64,000 nucleotides of DNA from Adiantum capillus-veneris (lineage: Eukaryota > Streptophyta > Polypodiopsida > Polypodiales > Pteridaceae). Below are positions 1 through 10,722 of the stretch, in pieces. Every line of letters starts with the position of its first letter. Position 1 is the first letter of the stretch. The stretch is from NCBI GenBank assembly GCA_014529385.2, contig CM043958.1:121614817-121678816 (forward strand), given 5' to 3'. The notes beneath the pieces were generated by a model. That model did no database searches. It was not told the origin of the DNA and saw nothing but the letters and a program-made list of their open reading frames with translations. The position numbers and the translations under genes are program-made.

Positions 1-974
1 TCAAAGCCCATCAAATGGCAACCCTCTTCATTTCACAAAATTTCAAGTACCATGGCTTGCCAATGTCCATAGTGTCGGATAGAGATCCTAGAATGACCAG
101 TAATTTCTGGAAGGGTCTCTTTGATAATTTAGGAACAAGGCTAAACTTCTCTTCAACCTATCATCCACAAACGGATAGCCAAAGTGAAATAGCTAACCTA
201 ACCATTATCGATCTACTAAAAGCCTATGTAACGGAAGTAGATCAAAGATCCCAATGGGAGAAGTACTTACCCTTAGTGGAGTATGCTTACAATAACACTG
301 TACATACTTCCACGGGAAAAGCACCTTTCAAGGTAATTGAGGGAAGATAAAAAAGTCCCTTGCTACTTAAAGTACAAGGGAAGATCTTCGCTGCAGATGA
401 GTATAGCCGAGACCTACAAGCATCTTTTCAAAAGATTAAGGATGCTATCTCTATCTCACAGCAAAGGCAAAAGGCTGCTGCTGACAAGCACAGAAGAGCC
501 CAAGCCTTTAAAGAAAACGATTGGGTCTTGTTAAAGTTTCCCAAAGCTCGATTAAAGCACACGACAGGCAAGAATCCTACCGGCCACCAAAAATACTATG
601 CTAAACTAGCAAAAAGGTACTATGGTCCCTTCCAGATTCTTAGGCCAATCAATGAGATGGCCTATCAACTCAAGTTGCCCAATCATTGGCTCATAAACAA
701 TGCTTTCCATGTGAGCCTATTAAAGCCTTACAAAGGAGAGCCACCTCAAGAACCAACTATTGAAGACCCACTGGAGATCGAGGACCAAGAGGAGGTGCTG
801 TAGCCCGAGTCCATTCTCCGACATGAAGACAAGGTACTAAGAGGTGGTAAGACTATCCGACAATATCTTATTAAGTTTAAGAATTTTCCTTTTGAAGATG
901 CTAGATGGATGCAAGGCATACAATTAAAGGATAACCTAAACCTTGTCAATGCTTACAATGCTTCCCAAAAGTAA
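1..974 (+). pseudogene. Ty3/gypsy (chromovirus-type) pol 3' end: integrase + chromodomain, element A
   Basis: Three in-register pieces encode the end of a Ty3/gypsy polyprotein. Positions 15-350 hold the second half of the integrase core, with the second catalytic Asp in 'VSDRDPRM' and the Glu in 'QTDSQSEIAN'. A frameshift near 350 moves the frame to 360-803, the integrase C-terminal region ending '[13 protein letters not shown]'. After an in-frame TAG (801-803) the same frame continues to a TAA at 972-974 with a chromodomain-like tail ('QYLIKFKNFPFEDARWM'). Integrase inserts element cDNA, and chromodomains of this family guide it to chromatin (family knowledge). Element B at 46.6-47.9 kb is a close relative that keeps CAG at the codon matching the TAG. 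The element is cut by the window edge and is non-functional because of the frameshift and stop. Confidence 0.9.
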
Positions 975-1329
975 GAAAATGTACAAAATGCTAAAAATGA
1001 ACAAAGTTTTTGTCTTATAAGACTCTCTTTTTCTTTATTGTGCACAAAAATGAAGTAGTATGCATGCTTAGATCAAGCTTGCGGAGACGACGTCTCCCAA
1101 ACACCAAGTAGAGCTTGTCACTATACTATGGAAGATTGATAGGACTAATGTGCAGACATGCTTGTGGCAGCCTCAGGCTCTCAAGCGCCAAATGGACTAG
1201 TCATCCATTGTGGAATGATGTCTTAGGGTAACATAGGGATCCTCTACCCGCTAAGAAAAGGACTCATGAATATGATTTATCTTCTCTACACCATAGTCGA
1301 GGACGACTATGATTTCAAGAGAGAGGTAC
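975..1329 (+). other. 3' untranslated region of element A with polypurine tract
   Basis: No open frame. Lies between the pol stop and the LTR. A purine-rich run (AAGAGAGAGG) just before 1330 is the likely polypurine tract priming plus-strand DNA synthesis. The corresponding stretch of element B (47859-48217) is alignable by eye. Confidence 0.55.
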
Positions 1330-2967
1330 TGTCATAATAATCAATATCTAATTCTCCTAAATGATTTTCTCATATTAAACTGATCATTTAATGTGGGGCA
1401 GTGCCAGGAGAGAAAAAGCTAGAATATTGGTTAAGCTAGCAGACCGGCCACAGTAGGGATCCAAAGGAGGGAAAATAGGGATCCAAAGGGGGGGCCATCT
1501 ACAAAAGAGCCATGTGCAACAATGGGCTAAAAAGACCCTAAGGTTCAGCCCATTAAGACTTCCAAAATGCTAAGGTTCCAAAATTCAAAGGTTGTGTCCA
1601 AAGGTCAACCCTAGGGAAATTGGATGCTTTGTGTGTGACCAAAAAAGTCTTTTCAAATCCCTACATAGGAGGGGGCGAGCCTTGGGAGTAGGGGATGAGA
1701 GAGAAAGTTACACACACACACACATGCTCCCTTTACACAAAGGGAATTAGGGACACATGTCAGCTCCCTAGCCCAGATGCCCACAAGGTGTGCCCAATTC
1801 CTATTGGATGGCCTTGGAGGTGGACCAATGAGATTTAGGCTAGAGTAAATCTAGTTTAATTAATTTAGAAACCCTTAATAAAAGAACCAATGAGAATTAG
1901 GTCCTCTAGAAGACTATTGGACAGTCTCCCAAGGGGTCCAATGAGCATTCAACAGCCCAATGGCTTGCCTGATTCCTATTGGCTAGGAGGCAAAGGGGTC
2001 CAATGAGAGTTTAGTTTAATTATTAAATTACCTAAAGCTCTCACAAAAGGGGAAAGGGGGACACATGTCAATAGGCTATCACTTATACTGCTTAATAATC
2101 ATTGGCTTGACTTGGGGAGGGCCAATGGGGAGATAGCAAGAGCAAATAGCAAGAGGGCTCGCCCAAGAGAGAGAGGGGGCTGATTTTGGCAAGGAATTAT
2201 CACACACACACTCACACAATCTCATGTGTGAAGAAAGAGAAGACTATCTCTTCCCAAGCTTTAATGGAGAGCTCATCACCTACTCCAAGCTTGTGAGATA
2301 GAAGCCTACATCAACACACTCTTGGCATCTGGATGCAAATCCACATGCCAAGAGTGTGGTTGGATGCTCTTGGCTCTTGGTTGGATGCAAATCCAACCAA
2401 GAGCTAAGCTTCAATGCATGCTCATCTCCTCTACCATGCTAATTACTAAGCTAAGCTATGCTAATATGAGTGATTATGTGAGGAGATGTACATCTTTCTC
2501 GTAAGATACTCCTTCTTCCTCTCAATCTACTCTCATACCCTGCTAGCTCTCACCATCTACGAAGGTGTGTGAGGTCTTGGGTCTGAGACCGGGGATAATT
2601 AAAGTTGTGTTTGCTAAGTGTTTTGCTTAGTGCATGAAGCTTTCATCTTCATTTCACTAGCTAGTCTTGAAGGAACACAAAGAATTGTATTGTACAATGT
2701 CTCTCTTGATGGGAGAAACCATAATACAAAGCCTTTTGGAGGGGGGACCGGCTCCATGCAAATCCGGTCCTCAACTATTGTCAATAGCTTAATTTATCTC
2801 TCTTTTGAAAGTATTGTTGATGCTATCTAACTAGGTGTTATGCTTTTTGTTGCTCTCTCCACCAAAGCACTCTTGTAATTCTCATTAGGAATCTATTCTA
2901 ATGAAATGCCCACTATGTTCATGCTAATTTCCGCTATAGACAAGTTTTTAGGCCATTAACTGTTACA
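1330..2967 (+). repeat. 3' LTR of Ty3 element A (~1.64 kb)
   Basis: Starts TGTCATAA directly after a purine run and ends ...GTTACA. Three lines of support: the same start motif occurs in element B at 48218 after a matching purine tract; the body is alignable with B's LTR (48218-~49817); and its last ~580 bp recur at 3514-4089, also ending GTTACA. It contains short (CA)n runs and a perfect hairpin at 2373-2404. The right boundary is chosen from the common end of the two copies and could be off by a few bases. Confidence 0.75.
2373..2404. repeat. Perfect 14-bp inverted repeat (hairpin) inside the LTR
   Basis: GCTCTTGGTTGGAT at 2373-2386 pairs perfectly with ATCCAACCAAGAGC at 2391-2404 around a 4-nt loop (GCAA). 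A looser hairpin (CTTGGCAT...ATGCCAAG) lies just upstream. The LTR of element B lacks it. The partial LTR copy at 3514 begins exactly at the right arm. Confidence 0.85.
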
Positions 2968-3513
2968 TTCAAATGTTACACCCCTTGAGCGTAGAAGGGT
3001 GAAAGCATGAAATGGTGGTCAGTTTTAAGGGCTTTTCTAGGTGGTTTTTGAAGTACTTCTCAAGTTTTATTTGTTCCCTTCAAATAATTTATCGGGGATG
3101 TGGAAAATTGCAAGAAATGGAAAATGCCTCCACTTTAAGAATGCTATCATTTTTTGAACATTGTTTACGGGTAGAAGGTGACTGTGACTTCTCTTGCATG
3201 CCATTCTACATAGCAGGAAGCTACCCACGCGCTACTGCATCTTCATGCACCCTGCGTGAACAGAGTGAGGAAGAAGTGCAGACCCCTACCCTCTCTTTGC
3301 GACCTCAATCTTCACCGGGTACTCTAATTCCCCCTCCCCCCCCTCTCTCTCTCTCTTGTTGTAGTTGAGCAATGTTTTTGTTTGAGGACATTGTGAATCA
3401 TGGATTGTTTTTTTTTGTTTGTACAGTAATATGAAGACTCCACCACGAAAGTGCACCATGGCAGCAGCTGATGGTGGTTCAGCTAGCATGCTTTCATCCA
3501 GTAGCAAGCTTTC
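2968..3513 (+). other. Unassigned sequence between two LTR copies
   Basis: No recognisable domain. Near the right side, from 3431, a short frame (M-K-T-P-P-R-K...) rich in Ser/Ala runs into the partial LTR at 3514. It could be a captured exon or chance. A short (CT)n run lies at ~3344-3356. Confidence 0.3.
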
Positions 3514-4089
3514 ATCCAACCAAGAGCCAAGCTTCAATGCATGCTCATCTCCTCTACCATGCTAATTACTAAGATAAGCTATGCTAATATGAGTGATTAT
3601 GTGAGGAGATGTACATCTTTCTCGTAAGATACTCCTTCTTCCTCTCAATCTACTCTCATACCCTACTAGCTCTCACTATCTTCGAAGGTGTGTGAGGTCT
3701 TGGGTCTGAGAATGGGGATATTTAAAGTTGTGTTTGCTAAGTGTTTTTCTTAGTGCATGAAGCTTTCATCTTCATTGCACTAGCTAGTCTTGAAGGAACA
3801 CAAAGAATTGTATTGTACAATGTCTCTCTTGATGGGAGAAACCATAATAAAAAGCCTTTTGGAGGGGGGACCGGCTCCATGCAAATCTGGTCCTCAACTT
3901 TGTCAATAGCTTAATTTCTCTCTCTTTTGAAAGTATTGTTGATGCTATCTAACTAGGTGTTATGTTTTTTGTTGCTCTCTCCACCCAAGCACTCTTGTAA
4001 TTCTCATTAGGAATCTATTCTAATGAAATGCCCACTATGTTCATGCTAATTTCTGCTACACATAAGTTTTTCGACCATTTAACGTTACA
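3514..4089 (+). repeat. Partial copy of the element-A LTR (3' ~575 bp)
   Basis: From ATCCAACCAAGAG at 3514 to GTTACA at 4089 this matches 2391-2967 almost base for base, with scattered substitutions and small indels. It lacks the first ~1 kb of the LTR. The left junction coincides with the right arm of the hairpin at 2373-2404. Confidence 0.9.
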
Positions 4090-4169
4090 TGGGGGGGGGG
4101 GGGGCGGTTCTCTGAATACATCAAACTCTAGACCTGTATCTCATGGACATGCTTTAAAAAAAGCCCCTA

Positions 4170-4290
4170 TTTGTCATTACAAGGCCCTAGGGACCCTAAA
4201 AAAGACGGGCCACAAGGACGCGGAGAATGGCCATCCAGGGAACCTTGTGGCCCGTCTTTTTTAGGGTCCCTGGGCCCTTGTAATGACAAA
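4170..4290. repeat. Long foldback hairpin (48-bp arms)
   Basis: Arm 4170-4217 is the reverse complement of 4243-4290 with two mismatches, around a ~25-nt loop. It is preceded by a 14-G run (4091-4104). Sequence resembling the arms (GGCCACAAGGGC) recurs at ~4495-4515 and in the 4589-4792 hairpin, so this is one of a family of foldback/MITE-like units sharing flanking 'AATACATCAAACT' text (4116, 4400). A hairpin this regular could also feed small-RNA production. Confidence 0.85.
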
Positions 4291-4588
4291 CACACAGCAA
4301 GAACATGGGTAGTGGACACAAGGAAGCAGAAAATGGTTGATGAGCATGATACAAGGTTTAGGTATTTGCCATTGGGGGAGGGGGGGGGAGTTTGTTATGA
4401 ATACATCAAACTGCACACTTCTATCTCATAGCCATGGATAAAAAACGATTTTATTTGCCATTTTAAGGCCCCAAGGACCAGGGACCCTCAACAAGAGGGG
4501 CCACAAGGGCATGAGAATGGCCATCCAGGCCATAACAAAATGGGGGGGGAAGCTCTTGCTCGTTGTATATCCAACATAACATCTTTAT

Positions 4589-4792
4589 ATCATCCTCATA
4601 CACAATATTTTTGCAATTTTTGCCATGTAAAAGCCCCCAGGGCCCTTAGTAAGGCTGGCCACAAGGGCGCGTAAAATGCCCATCCAGGAGTTTTGGATGG
4701 GCTTTTTGCGCGCCCTTGTGGCTAGTCTTGCTGAGGGCCCTGGGGGTCTTTAAAGTGAAAAAAAGCATAAAATTATTGTGTATGAGGATGAT
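4589..4792. repeat. Second long foldback element (~204 bp)
   Basis: The outer 18 bp (ATCATCCTCATACACAAT, 4589-4606) pair perfectly with 4775-4792. The inner arms, 4630-4686 and 4694-4751, pair with a few mismatches around a very short loop. The arms share the GGCCACAAGGGCGCG core with the 4170 hairpin. It is non-coding and I read it as a foldback MITE. A pre-miRNA-like transcript is the main alternative. Confidence 0.8.
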
Positions 4793-4799
4793 ACAAGGT

Positions 4800-7130
4800 T
4801 TGGTGTATTTTATGTACTTAAGCGAGCGAAACTTACCGAAAAAAGGAAAAAATGGTGATAAGGATAAGAAAGGGGGGTGGGATGACAACAAATTAACACT
4901 AAACGCGTTTCGCTATATAAAGCTCTTCAATAGTGTTAATTCTTTTACAAGGATTGGGGGCTTCTTAAATAAGGGTAAGGGTTGGGGGTTGCAAACCCAA
5001 GGTAGGTACAAAGGTGAGGATTAAGAGGAGGATAGAGGTTTTTAGGTACAAAGAAATAAATACAAGCATCTTTTGGTACAGAGAAGTAAATACTGGCAAA
5101 AGTTGGTATGATGTGCACCATTGAAGAGGTAATATCAAGATAAGAGAGGTTAGAAGGGGCAAGGCATTAAGTGCAAAATAGGGGGGGGAATCAAACTCAT
5201 TGAAAGGCACCAAAAAAGAGAGAAGAGTTTGGGGGTCTCCCCTTGCTCTAAGTTTTAGAAAAAACAGGGCACAAATGGTAAGAAAGCCCTCGAAGGAGCT
5301 CTCTCTAAGGATATATCTTTTTAGCTCTGAAATGATAAAAGCGACTTTCTGGGTGTGTTGGTTGCCAAGATTGCCAGGGGATGTAGTTGTAAGAGTTAAG
5401 ACTTTTTTGGGCTGCATTCAACAACTTCTAGCTCCTAATCAGCTCCGAATCTGTTTGGGCTTGTCTCACATGAATTTGTTCATCTCATCGCGCTCTTCGA
5501 CCATCGTGTGATGCAAAAAAATCATATCTTGCTCGGATTCTCCAAAAATTAACGTGCAAGTTGGCATTTCTAAAAAAATGATGTAAAACAGACATTTCTT
5601 ACTTTTTCCTTAATCTACGGGCTCCAACGAGCATTAAAACCATGGAATCTGAAAATATTCAAAGAACTAATGTTTTTTATTGTGTTAAGGGCTATATTTC
5701 CTACATACAAAACTTTCCCAAAATCTCGCCCTAACACCTTCAAAAGTGGCTTCCAAGGAGTGCCTTCGGTCAAAATTTGAAACTGAAGGAAAACAATCAG
5801 AATGAACTTCTAGACTGTGGACAAACTTTAAGATAACCCAAATTTTCTTCAAAAAAAAGTTATCGCTAAAATTTTGAAAATAGGCTTCCCATGGACTTCC
5901 CACTACGACAGAAATCAAAGGGTTCAAGGAGACGTATAGTGTCACAAGTGCATGGTAGGAATCTCATCGAGGTTTTTTCGTCAAGATCTCTTGTACGTTA
6001 TCATGTCTTCTCATGTACAATCTTACCAAACAAAAACAAATTTACACTTTAAATGACTACAAATCTTATTTAACTTATCAAACAATCTAAAGTATGGTAG
6101 ACCTAGAGCGTTCTTACATATCAACAAACAAAAAAGTCCAAATTTCTTCTCATTAACTTTGATAAACATACATTCGTGAACAACTTCCAATGGGTAGTGC
6201 GGTCATAGTTCTTACATCCATTCCATGACATGGTATGCTCATGGGGTGACCTATCACATAAAAAGATCTTTGGTGGGGGTACCCTCATGTTAGGAAAGGG
6301 TGTGTTGTTGATGAAAAGCTGTTGTATTGTCCTACTAGGGATCTCTCCATGTTAGCATAATGATTTTTGGTGTAGTGGGAGCCACATTGCTTGAGGAGAG
6401 CTTTGTGCCATCGTAAAAGCTTCGTGTTGAGAGGAGGAGAAGAGAACAAAGTTTTTTTTTTTTGGGGGGGATTTTTTTTTGAAAAAGTGGACTTTCAGTG
6501 TTTGTAAGTTAAAAAAAAAGTCAAAAAATGATTTTTTCATATGTATATATGTTGGGGGGAACTTTTAAGTAAAAAAAGTCAAATTTTGGCTCTTAGTGAC
6601 CCACGTTTTTGTTGATGTGGCCACACTCCTTTACTCCCTTCACTTTCAAAAAGCTAGAGAGAGAAAGTGACCTCTTAGGTCCACATCCTACATGTGTCTA
6701 AAAAGAAGGTTAGAAAAGCCTACTCAAAACTAGCTTCTTGAATGCCCTTGTCCCCTTAACCCTATACAACATTAGCCTTAATCTCTAAAAATTAGGATTC
6801 CTTACAAGGCCCATGCAAGGTCCATATTTCTCCTAATGGGAGACATAAGAAATTTGGAAAGAGGCAATGCAGTGGGAAGAGAACATTTTGCACTCAATCA
6901 ATGTCAACCTTTTTACAACGGACAATATCAATGAAGCATGGCATCAACAGGCTCTCCCCTTCCCACTCATCAAGTTTGAAATGCTATAGATCAAAGAAAG
7001 ACCTCTAAAGGAATTCCAAGACAACCCAACAATGATACATCCAAAATGGTGAGATAGCTGGCTAAACTGATAGCCCAGGTATCTCATCTTGTATACAAAT
7101 GCACCATCAAATATCAAGAAATATCGTGTG
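4800..7130. other. No recognisable gene
   Basis: Contains homopolymer runs (A/T, and G7-T8 near 6455-6480) and short chance frames. The longest is minus-strand 4965-5417, hydrophobic, with no motif I recognise. I see no terminal repeats. Possibly old LTR or other decayed repeat sequence. Confidence 0.4.
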
Positions 7131-7132
7131 CA

Positions 7133-7753
7133 GTGTCCGGTACCAAGAGTCAGAAGCTGGCAACAAAACTCAATCATCCAGCAAAGGAGGCCAAATGGCT
7201 CAATTACCCAACGTTCCCACCACCACAAAATGACCCACCCACTGAAAACCATATGGTGGACACACTCTCTTCTACTATCCAACTGTTCAGAGGGATACCT
7301 GACTTGGCGTGCATCATGTTGGTCAAAATATCCAAAATGCTCCTCACCTGCTGACAAACTTTCCACCGTGTGGAGCAAACAGATGCCGCATGGATGTCCT
7401 TCCTTGAAGGTAACAAGGGATTGTGCTATGATCTACCAGACTAACCTTGGTAGGAAGTGCTCCATGTATTCTATGCTTGGGTGATGTTTCTTCAATCCTA
7501 TTACATGCAAACCTTTGAAGAAGCATTCTATAGGGCCTTCTTCACTTACAAATCCAAAATCTTTGGCCCCGTGATCACCAATTTAAGAGCCAAGTTTGTT
7601 ATCTACTTAGTAGTCGAGCAAAGAAAGAGAATATCCATGCAGTTCATGTCAACAAAGGACAAAGAACTTTGTCTCAACAAGTACGAAGAAGGTCTCAAGA
7701 AGCATGCCAAGAGGACTAAAGCACAAAAGCCCGACCACTACTTAGCACCCTAA
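7133..7753 (+). pseudogene. Decayed unidentified reading frame, possibly retroelement gag/3' end
   Basis: One frame (7133-7354 continuing to 7457-7753) stays mostly open with two or three stops. It shows a coding-like character: aromatic-rich middle (Y-Y-M-Q-T-F-E-E-A-F), basic C-terminus and a stop at 7751. Just downstream a purine run (AAGGAGGGAGGGAA) is followed by TGTTAGCTACTCAGC at ~7794, which looks like a polypurine tract and LTR start. I found no diagnostic motif, so the identity is open; a retroelement gag or terminal ORF is an inference from context. Confidence 0.3.
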
Positions 7754-7899
7754 GTAGCTGTGTCGTGGACGACATAGGCAAGGAGGGAGGGAATGTTAGC
7801 TACTCAGCTAACAAAGAAAAAAAAAAGCATCAAAGGGACACCACTCTCATTTTTCATCCCAATTGATTGTATTAAAACCCTGTGTATTAATGAGAAATC

Positions 7900-8652
7900 C
7901 TGCAAAGTCCAAAGGTGATGTTATATTATTGATTGCCAATGAGTGTAAAGGGGCAAGGGCTTCCAAATTTGTAACTTTATGTAGTTCTTAAGCTTTCTCA
8001 TTGAGCTGCCCAACAACTCATTTCCTCAATGACATGATGATTATTTGTTGCGTGAATTTATGGTGCTTCACTCTAAATCAACCCCATACCATCCTCAAGA
8101 GAATGGGCAAGCCGAGAGTACCAACAAAGTATTATGCACAGTGCTCATAAAAATTGTCAATGCATCTAGAATAGATTGGGATCAAAAACTCTATTTAGCT
8201 GTTTGGGCATATCGGGTAGCATACAAGACACCGCAAAACAGTACACCTTTCAATTTAGTATTCATGATAAATGCCACACTGTCTGTAGAGTTCTTAATTC
8301 CTACACTACGGGAAGCACAAGACCTAAGATGGCTGTGGCATGAGTTGTCTGATAAACTAGACCAACTAATACAACTGTACAAAATGAGACTCAAATTGGT
8401 TGTGGCTATGTATTTCAAAAACGACAAATGAAACAGTTCCATGATCATAAGCAAGGAATTTCAAAAGGGAGACTATATTTTAATTTACACCCTTAAGCAA
8501 CATTCCAAGAAACTCAAAATGCGGGGTAAAGACCCATTTGTGATCAATGACATATCACCAAGTGGTGCTATCTAACTCGCGACATTCGAGGGAGAGGTAA
8601 TGTCTAACTGGATAAATGGTTGCACATTGAAGAAGTATCATCAACCTCTCAC
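7900..8652 (+). pseudogene. Ty3/gypsy integrase (C-terminal half), element D
   Basis: Degenerate at first (from ~7930, with 'THFLND' matching the region after the second catalytic Asp), then a clean frame from 8045. 'STPYHPQENGQAEST' carries the catalytic Glu, followed by the alpha-helical region and the C-terminal beta-barrel part ('EFQKGDYILIY', then 'GKDPFVIN...SGAI', 'NGCTLKKYHQP'), the usual end of a gypsy pol. An in-frame TAA sits near 8572. The catalytic core's first half is missing or unreadable. Normally the polyprotein ends here; in this copy the same frame continues into a charged linker and a retropepsin-like domain, which is unusual. Confidence 0.85.
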
Positions 8653-9232
8653 TGCAGAAATGCTTACAAAAATACATTTAGCTAAGGACCAAAAGCAGAG
8701 AGATCAAGAAATTAAAGATCAAGCACAAGAGGAGGCTAAGATGCAGAGTTTATAGCGCAAGGAACAACATCAGCCACCACTTCCTATTGCAGTAGTTCAG
8801 GTTGAGCAAACTTGGCTAGGCAAAATGGATGTTCGGATCAATGTCCAGTTAGTTAATGGCACAAACAAAAGAGCACTTGTGGACACTGGACCATGTGTCA
8901 ATGTTATGCAATATTCAACCTACATAAAATTATTAGAGTCCATGATTGAAACAACCCAAATTGAACTCAAAGCGGCCAACAGTGAAACCATGGTTAGTTT
9001 GGGACAAGCCAATGTCTCAATTAACATAGATGGAAACCACTGCCCACATTGATCCCACATTATGATAGATACATATCTCAATGAGAGAATCATTTTGGGA
9101 GTTTTAGGGATGCACACTTACAAGGTTGTTCCAGATTGGAAAGATGAAACACTGCATTATTATCTCAAGGATAAGCCTTATGTCACGCCATCCGTGAAAA
9201 CAAATCACATCTGGATGAATAGAAGCATTTAG
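8653..9232 (+). pseudogene. Second retropepsin-like domain downstream of integrase, element D
   Basis: The integrase frame continues through a Lys/Glu/Gln-rich linker (8660-8790, one TAG near 8752) into a ~120-residue domain at 8825-9190. It shows a retropepsin layout: 'ALVDTGPCVNVM' (catalytic D-T-G with Pro in place of Ala/Ser), a helix 'YSTYIKLL', a flap-like strand segment, and 'IILGVLGMHTY' matching the ILG turn of the family. Retropepsins cleave retroelement polyproteins and usually lie between gag and RT, not after integrase. A comparable domain (62262-62939, minus strand) follows a similar charged linker in element E. A TGA at 9050 and other stops make it inactive. A host-derived aspartic protease is less likely given the frame continuity. 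Confidence 0.6.
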
Positions 9233-9238
9233 ACCACT

Positions 9239-9483
9239 AACACCATATTAGTGAATTTGGGAATTTTCCAATTCCCACTTTCAAAACAAGCTTAAGATTT
9301 GACCACATGGCCAAATCTTAGCCAAATTTTTGAGAGTATGGCTCGGAAGATATTTTCAAGTACTACCTTGTGGAAGTCTTTGGACTTAAAAAATAGTTTG
9401 AGATTTGTCCATATCGCCAAAACCTCAATACATTGGTGATTCCCAAATTATCTCTAAAGTCTCAAACACTCTAATATAGTGTT
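9239..9483. mobile_element. Small MITE-like insertion (245 bp)
   Basis: Ends AACACCATATTAG (9239-9251) and CTAATATAGTGTT (9471-9483) are 13-bp inverted repeats with one mismatch, flanked by CACT on both sides (9235-9238, 9484-9487). It is non-coding, AT-rich, with an internal hairpin around AGATTTG...CAAATCT. It separates the retropepsin-like domain from the W-repeat frame of element D. The superfamily is not assignable from a 4-bp duplication. Confidence 0.5.
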
Positions 9484-9920
9484 CACTACAACACAAGGGA
9501 AGAACTGCTTGCATCTAGACCAGAACGACATGCAAGTATTCGCGAAAGAAGAATTACCAAAGTTTGGATCTGAAAATCAATCATGGCATCAAACCCGAAA
9601 AAGATATGGATTCCAAAAACAATGGTGGTGAAACAATCTTTCACCTCCCCGAAGTACAACTTCCCAATTAACAAAACCAACAAAGCTAAACAAAACCGAC
9701 GACAATACTTCGATCGACATCTGAATGTTTCACCAGGTTTACCAAACTACAAATGGATTCCCAAAGCTAAATTGAACAAGCCAAAGAAATCAATAACAAC
9801 CACATGGGAATGGAGACTGAGATCATCAAACAATCAAATCTTGTCGCAATCTCCCAAAACAAGCCTCAAATGGGTCCTAAATTCCAACCCAATCATCTAT
9901 TGGCCACACATAGGATAATC
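9484..9920 (+). pseudogene. W-[IV]-P-K repeat segment, element D
   Basis: A basic frame (from ~9497; ORF proper 9583-9918) contains repeated Trp-centred motifs: 'KVWI*K', 'KIWIPK', 'YKWIPK' and 'LKWVLN', spaced 15-50 residues. A segment 'EELLASRPE' upstream of the first motif recalls 'VELLEAQGF' in the tandem repeats of element E (61.0-62.3 kb, minus strand). Lys/Asn/Gln-rich, with no transmembrane segment. Function unknown; it may be the C-terminal part of a long polyprotein or a separate accessory protein. Broken by a TGA and by the MITE-like insert. Confidence 0.5.
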
Positions 9921-10287
9921 ACCAGACCCAACATTAAGGAGAGGGCATTGCAGCATTAGCAACTTCTATTCAGTAAACGCATCATCAATGAAGCCTCGCT
10001 AGCAAAAACCACCAAACACTTGTTCAACACCAACATCTTGCACAACACTATGTTACCCAATGCATCTCTTCTCTAAGCATAATATGTGCATCTTACATGG
10101 CCTTGCATAGACACGCTATTTTTGCCCATGCACATCACACAAACCTTCATCTGGGGTGTCTCACAATGGGAAGGGGGGAAGTAATAGTGGCTAGAGTAGC
10201 TCGAGTAGCAAAGTGCAAAATGTCGAGAGATTATGTGTACAATGTATATAAAGTGTGTTTTATGCTTAACATTTTTTGTTTTTTGAG
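9921..10287 (+). other. Decayed 3' end of element D
   Basis: Possible continuation of the polyprotein frame (basic, with several stops) ending at a purine run GGGAAGGGGGGAAG (~10168-10181), a candidate polypurine tract. No terminal repeat of D identified. Confidence 0.3.
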
Positions 10288-10699
10288 TTATTGTAGTAAC
10301 TTTGTAAGCCTATAAGTAGGACCCAATACAGTGTCTCCAGGGCTTTTTGGGCTTACGGTAGTTCTTTTAACTTTTGGCTTACGAGCTCTTGCTTCTAGAC
10401 TTTTAGCTTCATAAGCTTTTGGCTTTCAACTCTGTAACCACTTACTCCTGTAATCAATTCTCAGACTTCATCTGAGTTTAAGCCTATTGTACACTGTACC
10501 AATTATCTTTGTACTACTGATCTAAAACTATAATACCATTCTTAGTCTTCCAGTTTGTGTCTTCCATTTTAGTACAATTTTCCATTCAGTTTTTTGTTCC
10601 AGTCCACTACTTAATTCCAGTCATTACTAATTGAACTGCCTAAATAATCCGTAGCTCTAAACTCTAACACCTGTCTAAAGAGACCAGCTCCCATTCCAT
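10288..10699 (+). repeat. 5' LTR of element H (5'-truncated)
   Basis: Matches 20930-21340 over ~410 bp, from AGTAACTTTGTAAGCCTATA through to AGACCAGCTCCCATTCCA. The first ~100 bp present in the 3' LTR are absent here. The 3' copy carries a 6-8 bp difference around CTCTAACA. No convincing tRNA primer site was recognised after it. Confidence 0.85.
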
Positions 10700-10722
10700 T
10701 TTGGCAATCATGGTGGTTAGAG

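Noticed and set aside
4170-4290. Hairpin as a transcription terminator
   Set aside because: Arms are far too long and the context is a eukaryotic foldback repeat with relatives nearby.
4965-5417. 150-codon minus-strand frame as a membrane protein gene
   Set aside because: Hydrophobic but without motif, start context or homologous copy; likely chance in AT-rich DNA.
7794-7930. TGTTAGCTACTCAGC after a purine run as a complete LTR
   Set aside because: No second copy found in the window and integrase text begins within ~150 bp, so boundaries cannot be supported.
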